In this document: positions 9,148 to 20,117 of the stretch, one piece after another
Layout: the number at the start of each line of letters is the position of its first letter
Numbering within the stretch: position 1 is the first letter of the stretch
Assembly (NCBI GenBank): GCA_014905825.1
Contig: JACGCN010000010.1
Coordinates: 1,550,001-1,614,000, forward strand
Direction of reading: 5' to 3'
Origin: Lyophyllum atratum
Lineage: Eukaryota > Basidiomycota > Agaricomycetes > Agaricales > Lyophyllaceae
Length of the DNA stretch: 64,000 nucleotides
Position numbers and translations under genes: made by a program
The notes under the pieces: model-generated
Databases searched by the model: none
What the model was told of the DNA's origin: nothing
What the model saw: the letters and a program-made list of their open reading frames with translations, nothing else

Positions 9148-12100
9148 TTATCCCAACCCATTCTGTGCCTCCCACACGTCGAGCGCGGTGTTGTTTTGAA
9201 TTTCCTTTCCGGAGAGCCATTGGTCGTGTTCGGGTCCGTATCCAAGATATCGAATCAAATATTGATGTCCACGACCTCGTTTCCGTGAATCGACGATTTT
9301 CTCCACATCTGCCTCCATAACTCCGTCTTCAGTGAAAACCAAAGGTGGTTGTGAAAATTCGCGTGATGGGAACAGTGTGGCGTCGTTTTCAGCAAACGGC
9401 AGTAGTTCGGACGTGTGGAAAGTTGAATAAACATCGGGAGAATTTGGCATGGCGATAGAAACAGTTGATGCTTCCTCATGTACTGCCACGATTTGAAAAG
9501 GACCATCGTAGCGTGGCATGAATTTGGCCGCTCTGTCCTTGCCTTTCTTACGATATGCACGGCGTCGATGTGTAGTAGACAGCCGTACCCGTTGGCCAAT
9601 AGCAAAAGGAAAACTGTTCGTCCTATGCTTATTTGCCTGTGCTGCCTGTTGTATTCTGGCTTGCATCAAGTTATCCTTTGCTGTCGCCAGGTCGAGGCGC
9701 AGTTGCTCGATCACAGTTCGTGCCGACAATTCTTCAATGTCCGCGGCGTCGGAAATCGGCACGATCGGTGGAAGCAATCTGGGACTGCGTCCCATCTTCA
9801 GTTGGAAAGGAGAAAATCCAGTGGATTTATTAACAGTGTTCATAATGTCGAATCGAACGCGACGAAGCGCCCGCGACCATCCTTGTTGAGTACGATCGAC
9901 ATGGAAACGTAGTGCCTGGTTAATGGTTTTGTTCGATCTTTCGCTGGCGCCATCAGTTTGCGGGTGATAGGCGGACGACATTTTCATCTTTACCCCTGTG
10001 AAAGAGGCCAGATGCGACCAAAACTTAGAAACGAATAATTTATCTCTATCACAGACGATGTTGCGAGGCAGACCATTTTCGCAAAACCAATTATCGAAGA
10101 ACAATTCAGCAAGCTGTTCGGCTGTCAAGTCGGTACGACACGGCACAATTTGTATGTCAGAATGTAGACGATCTGTCATAGATAATATGCAGTTGAATCC
10201 ATTGTCCTCTGGCAGAGGACCTATGAAATCAATCGCCACTGAGTCCCCACGCGCGTCCGGGATGGGAAGCGGATGTAGGGGCCCGATAGGCGCGGTCGAT
10301 GCCGACTTGAATTGTTGACATTGGCGGCACGATGGAATATAACCTTGTTCAAGGTCGCGCCGCATGTTTGGCCAATAGTATGCCATACGAATCGCCGCAT
10401 ACGATTTATCAAATCCGAAATGCCCAAGGGCGTCATGAGCGGTGCGAAATATGAGTTCACGGATGTTGCCCACCCGTGGAATGATCAGACGGTTTCCCAA
10501 ATACCAAAGGTCCTTGACCTTCCGCAACAGGGGCATTCCTGGTTCGGCAGCGATCAAGTTTTTACACCACTTGTCTGATACATAGCCAGACTTGATGTCT
10601 GCGAGTATCGACGGATCAGCAGTAATTGACAATGTCAACGGTGGCGACTTTTGAACAATGGCGGCTGCTCGTGCGAGCGAAAATGCGCATGAAAAAGGTG
10701 AAGTCTTTGCCACAGGAACAATCGACGCGAGGCAACGCGATATTAAATCGTCGTCGTGCATATCGAAGAACGATGGAGCGTTGTCAACAGTCGATTTGGG
10801 AACGGTGGAGGAAATATGTACTGGTAGACGCGAGAGCGCGTCTGCCACCGTGTTATCCTCGCCTTTGACGTAGAGAATGTTAAAGTCAAATTGCGAAAGG
10901 AACTCCATCCAGCGGGCTTGCCTTCGGGACAAGTCACGTTGGGAATCGAAGTTCTGAAGGGTTTTATGATCTGTAAAAACCACAAATTGGGACCCGAAAA
11001 GGTCTGTGCGCCATTTGCGGAGTGCACGAATGATAGCGAGAAGTTCCTTCTCATGCACCGGATAATTCAGTTCTGCGCCTTTGAAGGTAGAGGAATCGAA
11101 TGCAACAGGGCGTGCAGTCTCCCATGTTTCGCCAAAAGAAAGGACTGCGCCGGAGCGTAAGTCACTGGCGTCGGTTGTGATAAAAATAGTTTTCGATTTG
11201 TCGTCGTGGTCAATGGATATCAGGCAATCACGTCCAATGACAATCTCTTTGATAGCGTCGAAAGCAGTTTGATGCCTCGTCGTCCACTTTGGGAAATCTT
11301 TATCGCATTCCTTTGTAGTCAGTTCATTTAATATGCCTGTGTGGTTTGCCAGTTTCGGTAAGAAGTTGGCGATGTAACGAACCAGGCCTAGGAATGAGCG
11401 GACGTCTGTTGCCGATGATGGACAAGGCCATGCAATGATCCGGTCACATTTCTTGGAATCTGCTTCGATCCCATCGGCGGATATACGATGTCCTAGAAAA
11501 TCGATGCTTGTGCAATATAATTTAGTTTTTTTGGCATTGATGTATAGTCGAGACGCCCTTAAGGCGTTCATAACAAGACGAATATGCTCGTGGTGTTCTT
11601 CCAGTGACGATGACCAAATGACGATGTCGTCCAGATAGACATGACATATTTTACCGATAAGGTGTCGCAAAGCAGACGTGACACGGCGCTGATGGATTGC
11701 AGGTGAATTTCGCAGTCCCATAGGCATAACCAGCCATTCGTATAGGCCAAAGGGAGTTGATACGGCAGTCAAATGTACGTGGTCTGGGTGCATTCTTGTC
11801 TGGAAAAAGGAGTTGGTCATATCGATGGTAGACCAGATTTTTCCTTTAGAACAATCGTGGAGGATGTCATCCACGCGAGGTATTGGGTGGTTGTCAGGTA
11901 TAGTATTTGCGTTTAGTTGGCGGTAATCATTTACCCAACGAGGCAAAACATTTGGGTCCGCTTTGGGAATAATAAAAGCCGGAGACGCAAACTGCGAGGA
12001 AGAAGGACGAATACGTCCGGCCTCGAGATGTTGAGATATCAGTGTTTTCCATGCTTCACAATATTTTCGAGGACATTGGTAATTTCGTGTTTTAATTGTT

Positions 12101-13941
12101 GTTTCCGCGTTACGCAGATGGATCTCGGCCACGACATCACGAGGTAATTCATCGATATGAGGGATGGGTTCGAAGATATCCCTATACTCTTCCTTTACTT
12201 GGTTCTCGAATTTCTTCAAGTGTTCCAAGTTTGACAATTGTTCAATGCGAGTACGGACGGCGGCTACCACATTTATTGGTAGTACATCGTCAAATAGTCC
12301 TAAGCGATTGAGACGAGCTAAGCGCTCAGCACATACGAAAGTCAATTCCTTAATCATTTCCCGCCGAAGAGGAGCCAGCTTTTGACGGGCTTTTCGTAAG
12401 GGTGATATCTTTCGGACAGTAGGCGGTATGACAATTCCTGGATTCAATAAGTCATAACCAGAACGTTTATCAACAAGTGTATTAGAGCTATGGTCGGAAA
12501 CAATACAGTTCGAACGTAGGAATGGTAGTCCAAGAATGATGGGGGAACATAAACCGGGAGCGACAACGGCGCGGAGAGTACATGAAGTCCATGACTGATC
12601 ACAAGAAGTTAACGGTAGTCGGACGAATTCGGACAGTGTAGTAACGGGTTCGTTTATCATAGTGGGGTCTGAAAGGGCGACGGCGACATTCAATGGGTTC
12701 TGTAACGGGCGGCGAGGCAGGCCAAGTCTGTCCACTAATCCTGCGTCAATTAAAACAATATGTGAGCCGGAGTCGATCAATGTATGCGAACGAATAGGGA
12801 ACTCAGTATTAGGACCAGTGACGAGGGCGTCCCACACAATGTGAGGAACCGATAACGGAGCAATGCGAGGGACAGATGATGGAGCAGTGCGTACCTCAAC
12901 TTCTTCGAAGCTATCAGAGCCCGAGTCAGAGCCGTCGAGGACGTAGGAATGAGGGGAGGATGGCAGTACGGCGGCGACGAAGGAGGACGATGATGACGAG
13001 GAGCCATCGTTTGAGAGAACGGCAGCGACTTTGGTAGAACGACTAGCAGTTGGGGCCGGCGCTTTAGCTTTCCCCGTTTTGGCGGCTTTAGCGGCGGCGA
13101 CGTCGTCGGCGGTCAGAGTGTGATATGTGGCGGCGTCGGGGTAGCCGTGGGTGCAGGTCTTCGATTGGCACTGAACTTCGAATCTGCGGCATTTCCTACA
13201 ACCGTTGTTTGCGTCGAGCAGAGTGATTTCTTCTGGAGTTAATTTAGGGAGACGGACGAAGGTGGAGGAGTTATTGGAGGTGGAGGTGTTGTTGTTGTTG
13301 CGAGAGTTGGAGGATGGACGTTTGGACGCTCGTGCCAGTACTTCTTCCGCGACTTCGCGCTGGCGCTTGTTACGGTTACGGCGCGTGTCGTCCAACCGTC
13401 TGACTGTATCCAGCCACTTATGAAACTCCGGAATCTCCTCGACCTTCTTCTCTGAATATGTCATCATCAATTCCACATCTAAACCCGCCTCGATCTTCTC
13501 GCGAAGTGCATTGGTGGTGGTATCGAACCAGGATGTTGTCCCCATGAGGAGGGAGTTAAGGGACTGAAGCTCGGCCGCGTAACTCCAGAAAGATGTCGTT
13601 TTCGGGTTAAGGCGAGCATTCAAGATCCTAACACGGATTTTAGTAGGCCAGTCGTCGGGGAGGTAATTTACTCTCATCTCGGCAATGAATTCCTTGAAAG
13701 TCAGGGCCATGATGCGAACACGATCCCCTTCAATCCAGTCGCGTATTCTGTCATCCCGGAACGAGGTAAAGCAGCGGCGGACCTGGCTGTCGGCGGCGAT
13801 GTTTTTGTGGGCAAAGAAGTCAATGCATCCTTGCTCGTAGTCTCTAATGATCTTCGGTGACAAATCTCCAGCTCCGAGCATGGGCAGTTTGTTATCTTTG
13901 AGTTCGATTACGGCAAGGGGAACGGCAGTGAAGGAAGACAT
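9148..13941 (-). CDS. Gypsy Gag-Pol polyprotein with chromodomain
   Basis: A single 1597-residue frame. Gag occupies roughly the first 300 residues, with a Cys-rich element (CRKCRRFEVQC) near 250. The protease motif IDSGSHIVLI is near 390. RT has YLDDIVIW near 769; RNase H begins at TDASDLRSGAVLS near 924 with HEKELLAI after it. The integrase has a CRQCQ zinc-binding half near 1205, the first Asp in AIDFIGPL near 1237, the second in CDRDKLF near 1299 and Glu in GASERSNKT near 1332. The last 55 residues form a chromodomain (VEKIVDSRKRG...YLIRYLGY...QWLSGKEI), which in chromoviruses directs integration through modified histones. PR-RT-RH-IN order defines Ty3/Gypsy. Gag and Pol are in one frame, as in the Tf1/sushi group. 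No damage seen. Confidence 0.95.
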   Translation of the reverse strand: MSSFTAVPLAVIELKDNKLPMLGAGDLSPKIIRDYEQGCIDFFAHKNIAADSQVRRCFTSFRDDRIRDWIEGDRVRIMALTFKEFIAEMRVNYLPDDWPTKIRVRILNARLNPKTTSFWSYAAELQSLNSLLMGTTSWFDTTTNALREKIEAGLDVELMMTYSEKKVEEIPEFHKWLDTVRRLDDTRRNRNKRQREVAEEVLARASKRPSSNSRNNNNTSTSNNSSTFVRLPKLTPEEITLLDANNGCRKCRRFEVQCQSKTCTHGYPDAATYHTLTADDVAAAKAAKTGKAKAPAPTASRSTKVAAVLSNDGSSSSSSSFVAAVLPSSPHSYVLDGSDSGSDSFEEVEVRTAPSSVPRIAPLSVPHIVWDALVTGPNTEFPIRSHTLIDSGSHIVLIDAGLVDRLGLPRRPLQNPLNVAVALSDPTMINEPVTTLSEFVRLPLTSCDQSWTSCTLRAVVAPGLCSPIILGLPFLRSNCIVSDHSSNTLVDKRSGYDLLNPGIVIPPTVRKISPLRKARQKLAPLRREMIKELTFVCAERLARLNRLGLFDDVLPINVVAAVRTRIEQLSNLEHLKKFENQVKEEYRDIFEPIPHIDELPRDVVAEIHLRNAETTIKTRNYQCPRKYCEAWKTLISQHLEAGRIRPSSSQFASPAFIIPKADPNVLPRWVNDYRQLNANTIPDNHPIPRVDDILHDCSKGKIWSTIDMTNSFFQTRMHPDHVHLTAVSTPFGLYEWLVMPMGLRNSPAIHQRRVTSALRHLIGKICHVYLDDIVIWSSSLEEHHEHIRLVMNALRASRLYINAKKTKLYCTSIDFLGHRISADGIEADSKKCDRIIAWPCPSSATDVRSFLGLVRYIANFLPKLANHTGILNELTTKECDKDFPKWTTRHQTAFDAIKEIVIGRDCLISIDHDDKSKTIFITTDASDLRSGAVLSFGETWETARPVAFDSSTFKGAELNYPVHEKELLAIIRALRKWRTDLFGSQFVVFTDHKTLQNFDSQRDLSRRQARWMEFLSQFDFNILYVKGEDNTVADALSRLPVHISSTVPKSTVDNAPSFFDMHDDDLISRCLASIVPVAKTSPFSCAFSLARAAAIVQKSPPLTLSITADPSILADIKSGYVSDKWCKNLIAAEPGMPLLRKVKDLWYLGNRLIIPRVGNIRELIFRTAHDALGHFGFDKSYAAIRMAYYWPNMRRDLEQGYIPSCRQCQQFKSASTAPIGPLHPLPIPDARGDSVAIDFIGPLPEDNGFNCILSMTDRLHSDIQIVPCRTDLTAEQLAELFFDNWFCENGLPRNIVCDRDKLFVSKFWSHLASFTGVKMKMSSAYHPQTDGASERSNKTINQALRFHVDRTQQGWSRALRRVRFDIMNTVNKSTGFSPFQLKMGRSPRLLPPIVPISDAADIEELSARTVIEQLRLDLATAKDNLMQARIQQAAQANKHRTNSFPFAIGQRVRLSTTHRRRAYRKKGKDRAAKFMPRYDGPFQIVAVHEEASTVSIAMPNSPDVYSTFHTSELLPFAENDATLFPSREFSQPPLVFTEDGVMEADVEKIVDSRKRGRGHQYLIRYLGYGPEHDQWLSGKEIQNNTALDVWEAQNGLG

Positions 13942-14322
13942 GTTGCGTGTAGGGGGCGGTCTGTGTGCGGGGCTTTCGGAATCAGAAGAATCGGATGACG
14001 ATGAGGACGAGGAATGCGGTGGTGTGGGTGCTACAGGGGACGGTGGCGGAGACGGCGATGTAGGCGGCTGGAAAGATCCAATAGCAGTGGGAATACGTGA
14101 CTTTCCGCTACGCGTGGTGCGCGACGCGGCAGAAGTTGCCGGTGGTGGTCGCGACAGTTTGGCGGTCCACGGATAACGAAACGAAACGGCGCCCTGCGGA
14201 TTAACAGGTCAGAATTGTGCGCGCAATGTACGAATATATGCAGCCGCGAACAACACGATCAATGCGGTCACGCGACACGGAAGCAATTCGATACGCAGAG
14301 GTAAAGCTGGTTTAAAAAAAAG
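13942..14322 (-). other. Gypsy 5' untranslated leader
   Basis: Sequence between the 5' LTR and the Gag-Pol ATG. Immediately inside the LTR the coding strand reads CTTTTTTTTAAACCAGC. No TGG-type primer site complementary to a tRNA 3' end is visible, so priming may be non-canonical, for example self-priming as in Tf1. Confidence 0.6.
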
Positions 14323-14666
14323 TGGAATCGTGTCCCCTATATGGGGACGTAGATACACTGAAATGGCACGAACCGAAATAAACAAGCGAAGACTCTGTTT
14401 ATTGAGCGAATACGGGTGATCTCGAGATATGAGAGAGTGAGAGAGAGAGAGAGAAGAGGGAAAGAAAGATAGGTAAGGATATGTGCTGTTCTGGCGCCCT
14501 TTTATAGGAAAAGGGCTACTCTGTCTAAACCTAAATCCAAGAGAGTCGGGAGGACATCGGGAGCCCATATCGACGATGGGCGGGCGGGTCGGACGAGTCG
14601 TTAGTCGAATCGGAAATGGTGACGTCGTATGTCGGAAGTGCTGAATGTGGTAACCGTAGGCTTACA
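14323..14666 (-). repeat. 5' LTR of the Gypsy element
   Basis: 344 bp, identical by eye to 8638-8981. It would carry the promoter of the element on the minus strand. Confidence 0.93.
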
Positions 14667-14671
14667 GCTTG
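14667..14671. repeat. target site duplication GCTTG, right copy
   Basis: Matches 8633-8637. Confidence 0.9.
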
Positions 14672-14834
14672 ACACTCGACATCAACGGACGGACGAAGGT
14701 GAAATTTCGAAGGTGTATACGAGCAGACTCAGATCATGTACATAGATAAGGAAACTTGTTCCCAATTTCCATAGATATTGAGACGAGCCAAGTTCGGGCA
14801 ACCCGGAACGATGATGTGCAGCACTGAATACCTT

Positions 14835-17351
14835 TCACTTCGCGCGCGCTTTGGCTACTGCGATAATGACATCTGCTGCCTTCTCGGACATCTGTACAAG
14901 AAAGGGGATCAGGAATCCTGATAGTATGGTTACGATGCTATCACTTACCATATAAGTCGGGGTAGTTATGAAAAATCCGGGGACATTGGGCCAAGAGCTC
15001 GCATCGACAACTCTCAGTCGATCAACCCCTCTGACCTTGAAGTTACCGTCGAGGACAGAATTAGGATCTGGAAGCGCAGTTGGTTCGTCTCGTCTATCGG
15101 ACAGATCTTTCCTGGCTGATACGTACCGTCATCGGGGCCCATTGCATTTGTACAACACGCATGGTGACCTATATGTGCGTAACGAGTTTGTGGGCATTCA
15201 TATTCCGTATTAAGAGACTTTTACCAAAGACATGATTGAAGATGTGTCCATCGATTTCGTCATCTGTGGTAGCATCCATTCCAGGGGAGACTTCGGCGTC
15301 CACGAAGGCGCCAACAGGTGAATTGGTCACGATATCCCTAGCACGCCTGATTGCGTCACGAAGAGCAGCGACATCTGCAGGTCCGCCGGGCGCTTGGAAA
15401 TGAAGCTTTTGAATATCGAGGGGGTCTTGAGGATCGGAGCCCGTGAGGCGTACAGTTCCTTTCGACGATGGGTGACCTTTGAGAATGACCGCTGTCAAGG
15501 CGTTGTGGTTGTCTGCAACTTGTTGCGGTGCGCCTTCGAAGAAGGTCAGATAATGGAATTACAGGAGTCATACCCTCAAATACCTCTGACAAACCCGGGG
15601 AACGATGCAGGGACAAAGTATGTCAAGATATCAGGGCCCGGAAGATTCGGCGACGATTGTGTTACGACTGCTTCGATGACTCCGCTGAAGGCATAGAGAT
15701 TCTTGTGATTTGATTGAAGCCAGTCCTGAAGGCATGGGTCTTGCTCTAGGTCAGAAAGGAATTTGCATCCATTGAACAAGGTATAATTATTTCGCATTCT
15801 CCAGATGATGGGAATCTCGTCGTGGTCTGTTTCCGCGAATTTAAACCGCGTCAAACTCACGCTCAGAATCCGATGACAGACCTTGGAGATTATTACCAAC
15901 GCCAGGAAGGTTGACTATTGATTCAATCCCATGTTGGCGTAGCTGGTCTTGATCACCGATGCCGGAAAGCTACGTTAAGGTTGTGAAGACCTACATCACG
16001 TACCGGCGGAATGGTGAGGCGACGGAAAACATGCTTACCATGAGCTGCCAATTTAGAGTTGATTTAGAGGTGAGCGATACCTTGAATTGTTAGCGCTACG
16101 GGAGTTACTTACTAGCTGAGGACTTTGGAATGTGCCAGCACTGACGATTACTTCGTGCCTCGCGGTCACATTTCGGATGTCCAGCGCAATCTTGCCAGCG
16201 AAATTGCTGGCCACAGGTAATGCTGCACCGGGCGCAATCTGTACACCATACGCCAAAACCCCTTCTGAAGAATCGCATAGTAGCAATTTTGTCGCCAGGG
16301 TATCCAGCAACAGGTGAAGCCGTCCAGAGCTCGATTTTTGCACTGCTTGCAACCTCTCATGAACGGATGATCTGATATGGTTCTCGTCGACGGTAGCGCT
16401 AGGGGAGTTCACACCCGAACCGCCGTCTTCTGCTACAGAATTAAGATCAAGGAGTGGAAGGCCGGCCAGCTGCAGCGATGTCACTAGCGCAGTAATCTGT
16501 GGATCTAAACAGGATGTAAGTCCCTCGAAAAAGAAGGAGGAAGATTATTCCCGACCTAGAAACAGAGGATCGCGAATAAAGACATCCAGAGGAAGAGTAG
16601 TAGTCTTAAGCCACCCGTCAAAGCCGTGGTCAGGTGAGACTAAGGGAAGGAGGTATAGATTCTTCTCGATGAGCCGGAAGTAACTTTGCATTTCGTTCCT
16701 CGACCACGAAGGATCGCTAAATGTGTCGGCAAGTCCATCAAAATCCTGTCTAGTACCCGCAATGATGTTGACCATCGCATTGTGAACCTACAAAAGGTTA
16801 CTTCAAGTGTAAATATGACTGAGAAGACGATTACTCACCGTAGACCCTCCCAGTGCTCTCGCTCTCGGATACCTATCAAAGAATGTTTGGTATCGTTTCC
16901 TCGAGCAGAGCAAGTCTCCTTACCACTGATTGTCCCTCTTAATAGGAAATGTATCCGGAAACTCTGAGTATGTATAGTTCAACTCGATTTGAGGATCTGA
17001 GGGGAGAAATAATAAATTGTGACCGAAATATGGGTACAAGCTACACACACCTTCGAGGGATCGTAAGTTGTATATTGGTATGGTGGTGTTGAAGTTGACT
17101 ACATCATGGCCTGCATCCACGAGGAGAACTAACCGGAAAGTTTAGGAGAGGTGGTACGCCGTGAGAGGTATACGCGAAATACCCGAGAAGCCAGATTCGA
17201 CAAGTCGAGATGCAAGAGGTCCTCCTCCAGCACCGGATCCAATAACTATGAAGTCATAATCGGGTTCGGCGGGGCTAGGGCATGCAGTGAGGGCAGCATG
17301 ACCTGCTACAATGAACAGATATGGAATCCAGACAGCAACTAGAGAGAGCAT
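14835..17351 (-). CDS. GMC1: secreted GMC-family flavin oxidoreductase
   Basis: Thirteen exons (17351-17183, 17128-17051, 16996-16924, 16872-16839, 16787-16556, 16504-16113, 16044-16039, 15969-15882, 15826-15584, 15533-15225, 15168-15127, 15067-14949, 14891-14835) sum to 1842 nt, 613 residues, all in phase. A signal peptide precedes the FAD Rossmann motif DFIVIGSGAGGGPLA near residue 37. ARALGGST and HNAM follow, then the second GMC signature SAGTFQSPQLLMLSGIG, encoded across a 6-nt exon. The C-terminal active-site region has HHACCTNAMG, with the conserved first His, and DASSWPNVPGFF, where the second catalytic His/Asn position appears to be Phe. GMC enzymes oxidise alcohols or sugars, often yielding H2O2; the substrate cannot be read from sequence. 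The donor at 16555 (GTCGGG) is weak. Confidence 0.88.
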
Positions 17352-18681
17352 TGGGAATAAAGATTCATTTCTCAGTCTAGTACTTGTTTATACGTCGCTG
17401 TGTCCACCGAAAGAATCCGAATTAGATGTTTGTCCGGAAGGAGTTAACTTGGAAAAAATCAAGATCCGTCTCTGAGCGCTGAGCCTGCTGCTTTCTATAC
17501 GTTGATGTGTCCGCCGAAAAAAATGTGAATTCGTCATCGCTCCAGAAGAAGCTAAATGGAAGAAAGAAGGTCATAATTATAGCATGAGAGCCTCGTGTGA
17601 CTGATTTTGTACGGTTTGCCTGTTCGGGGAACTTGACAGGCTGAATCGTCGCCAGTCCAAAAGAAAGCCAACAATGGGGGCTCTGGTACGACAAGGACCA
17701 AAGTCGGCCAGAACATTTTCGACGGTGTGGCTTGTTCATATATACATGATAGCTGCGTACACACGCTAGTGCGAGAAGAATTCAGAAGCATACGAAGTAG
17801 TTTCTATTAGGGGAGCGTTGAATGCAACATACCTGGGAAGATCTTCACGCAAGATGGTCGGGCTCCACATAGTATTACGCTGGTATGAGGTCATTGAGAG
17901 TTGATTAAGGCAAGTTCCACTCACGTTTCAAGTTCCTCGTTCTGGTATTACTATCCGGGACTGTGGTAGCCGCTGGTATCTTGAACTCGACATCGATCAG
18001 ATAAAATGCAGTTTCGGGTTTACTGAGCTGGATGGTGTGTTCGTTCAACAGAGGTGTATCACATATATAGTTAGGTTCATTTTTTTTCGCTGCCAACCGT
18101 CTTCACCCCATGGCGAGATCAACGAAGCTGTGACGATTACCCTCCATCAGGATATTGGACACCATACTTAGATCAATCCAGTCGTATGTCAACATCTTTG
18201 ACGTTCAGAAGTAGAGAAGCAGGCCTACCGCGAAGCATTTGGGAAGTTTATCGGCGGGGGTTGCTCCTGAGTTCGTTAGGAATAAATAGGTGATAGTTGA
18301 CGTCTTGATCGTATCGCAGTGAGTTCGTAGACGGGAAGACGAGGAAATGGAATGGACAAGGTGGCAGGATAGCTCGAAGTACATGGATTGCATACTTAGG
18401 ATTTTTGGGATCAACAGTTTGCTTCGGTGTCAACCGGCATCATGATCAATTTGTGATCGATTGATCATTCATTGGCTTGGAAGTTGGCAGCAGTGGTTCA
18501 TAATTCTCGGTGACTTTCCGTGACCAGGTCTGACCAGGTGTAAATTAGACAGGAGTGAAAAGTATCAAGACTATGTACTCAAAAACTCATGCCAGTCAAA
18601 ATCGTTACGGTTTCGTTTCGCAGATGTTGAGAGGCCGTGGCTAACGATAGACCTTGGCTATATTGGCTGCATCTGTCCTCT
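17352..18681. other. upstream region of GMC1, no firm gene
   Basis: Contains a diverged direct repeat just upstream of GMC1 (about 17385-17455 and 17495-17565, sharing TATACGT and TGTGTCC-CCGAAA). Two short minus-strand frames (18096-17905 and 18433-18248) could be decayed exons, but they show no recognisable domain and cannot be joined convincingly. Confidence 0.4.
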
Positions 18682-19817
18682 CTACTGAGCAGTGCGTGCT
18701 TTGGCTGCTGCAATGATTACGTCGGCTGCCTTCTCGGAGATCTAGGAACTTTATGAGATTAGAGTTATGGAAAATCGATAAGCAATACTTGCCATGTAGG
18801 TTGGAGTAGTTATGAAAAACCCGGGAACATTAGGCCAAGAGCTTGCATCGACCACTCTTAGCCGATCCACGCCTCTGACTTTGAAGTCACCATCGAGGAC
18901 GGCGTTGGGGTCTAAAAGCGGTGACAGGTCAGTGAGACACCCGATTTTCCCTTTCAATGGGTGAAATACCGCTATCAGGACCCATTGCATTTGTACAACA
19001 TGCATGATGACCTTTCAATGGGCGCTGAGTTCGTCGATCATCAGACAGAATGGTAGAAATAGCTACCGAAAACACGGTTAAAGATGTAATCATCGATTTC
19101 TTCATCCGTATTAACATTCGGTCCCGGGGAAACCTCAGTGTCCACGAAGAAGCCAAGGGGTGATTGTGTCACGATATCCCTGGCACGTCTAATGCCGTCG
19201 CGCAGCGCAGCGACATCCGCAGGCCCACCTGGCGCCTGGAAAAGGAGCTTCTCGATCTCAAGAGGATCTTGAGGATGAGGACCTGTCAGGCGCACGGTTC
19301 CCTTCGATGATGGATGACCTTTGAGGACAACTGCGGTCAGAGCGTTATGATTATCTGCAACTTGTTGTGGCGCTCCTGGAAACAAGTTGAACATACATCG
19401 AATTTCTGGCATTGAATGGGGAAATACCTCTGAAGAAGCCGGGGAATGACACTGGAGAAAAATATGTGAGAACATCCGGCGCAGGGAGGTTCGGCGAAGA
19501 TTGCGTTATGACTGCGTCAATGACTCCGCTGAAGGCGTATATATTTTCGTGATTGGATTCGAGCCAGTTCTTGAGACATGGGTCTTGGTCTGGGTCAGAA
19601 AGGAATTTGCACCCGCTCAGTATTGTATAATTATTTTTCATTCGCCAAATGACGGAAACTTCGTCGTGATCTGTTTAAGCAAGTTATTTAGACGACACCG
19701 TAGTTCTGTTAGGGGATATGGACACTGACCCTGGAGGTTAGTTCCGACTCCAGGAAGATTAACCGTAGTTTCAATCCCATATTGACGAAGATGCTCTTCG
19801 TCACCGATGCCGGAAAG
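18682..19817 (-). pseudogene. GMC2, 3' exons (left of the Copia insertion)
   Basis: These are the exons for the C-terminal half of a second GMC oxidoreductase, clearly paralogous to GMC1 in sequence and intron positions. The first exon here starts at 19817 with LSGIGD; downstream exons carry LKGHPSSKGTVRLTG, HHACCTNAMG, DASSWPNVPGFF and the end SEKAADVII, stop at 18684-18682. The exons themselves look open. The gene is called a pseudogene because its 5' third is missing and replaced by SP2 sequence at 26583-26659. Confidence 0.8.
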
Positions 19818-19827
19818 CTAAGTAAGC

Positions 19828-19832
19828 GTTAA
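19828..19832. repeat. target site duplication GTTAA, left copy
   Basis: Repeated at 25835-25839, immediately outside the two Copia LTRs, inside an intron of GMC2. Confidence 0.9.
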
Positions 19833-20117
19833 TGTTGCTGGTGTTCTTGGGAGTGCCATAGACGCCTCCCGGAGTTCGGATATACCTACACACGTGACCG
19901 CGTAGTATAATCTTTTTTCATCGGGGCCTCGTAGTCTTCAGCTAACTACCTACTGAATACTACGGACCCCAGGTATGTACACTTCGTGTACTTTCTAGCT
20001 AACTACCTACTGAATACTACGGACCCCAGTCCATTTTGTATTTATTCATTTCAGCTCGACGTCCTTATCAGATCCGTCTCGGTCTCAGTCTGCCGCTGCG
20101 CGTAACCTCTTTCAACA
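19833..20117 (+). repeat. 5' LTR of the Copia element
   Basis: 285 bp, identical by eye to 25550-25834. It contains a perfect 33-bp tandem-like repeat (19940-19972 and 19997-20029, starting AGCTAACTACC) separated by 24 bp. Confidence 0.93.

Larger units (their letters stand above)
8638..14666 (-). mobile_element. full-length chromodomain Gypsy (Ty3-type) LTR retrotransposon
   Basis: The 6029-bp element is bounded by two 344-bp LTRs that I read as identical, each TGGAATCG...GGCTTACA on the plus strand (5'-TG...CA-3' on both strands), and flanked by the 5-bp duplication GCTTG. It is transcribed on the minus strand. It encodes one uninterrupted 1597-residue Gag-Pol with a C-terminal chromodomain. 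Identical LTRs, an intact frame and a clean duplication indicate a recent, possibly still competent insertion. Confidence 0.95.

Noticed and set aside
17905..18433. A gene between GMC1 and GMC2 on the minus strand
   Set aside because: Two short frames with intron-like donors exist, but they cannot be joined in phase and show no recognisable domain.
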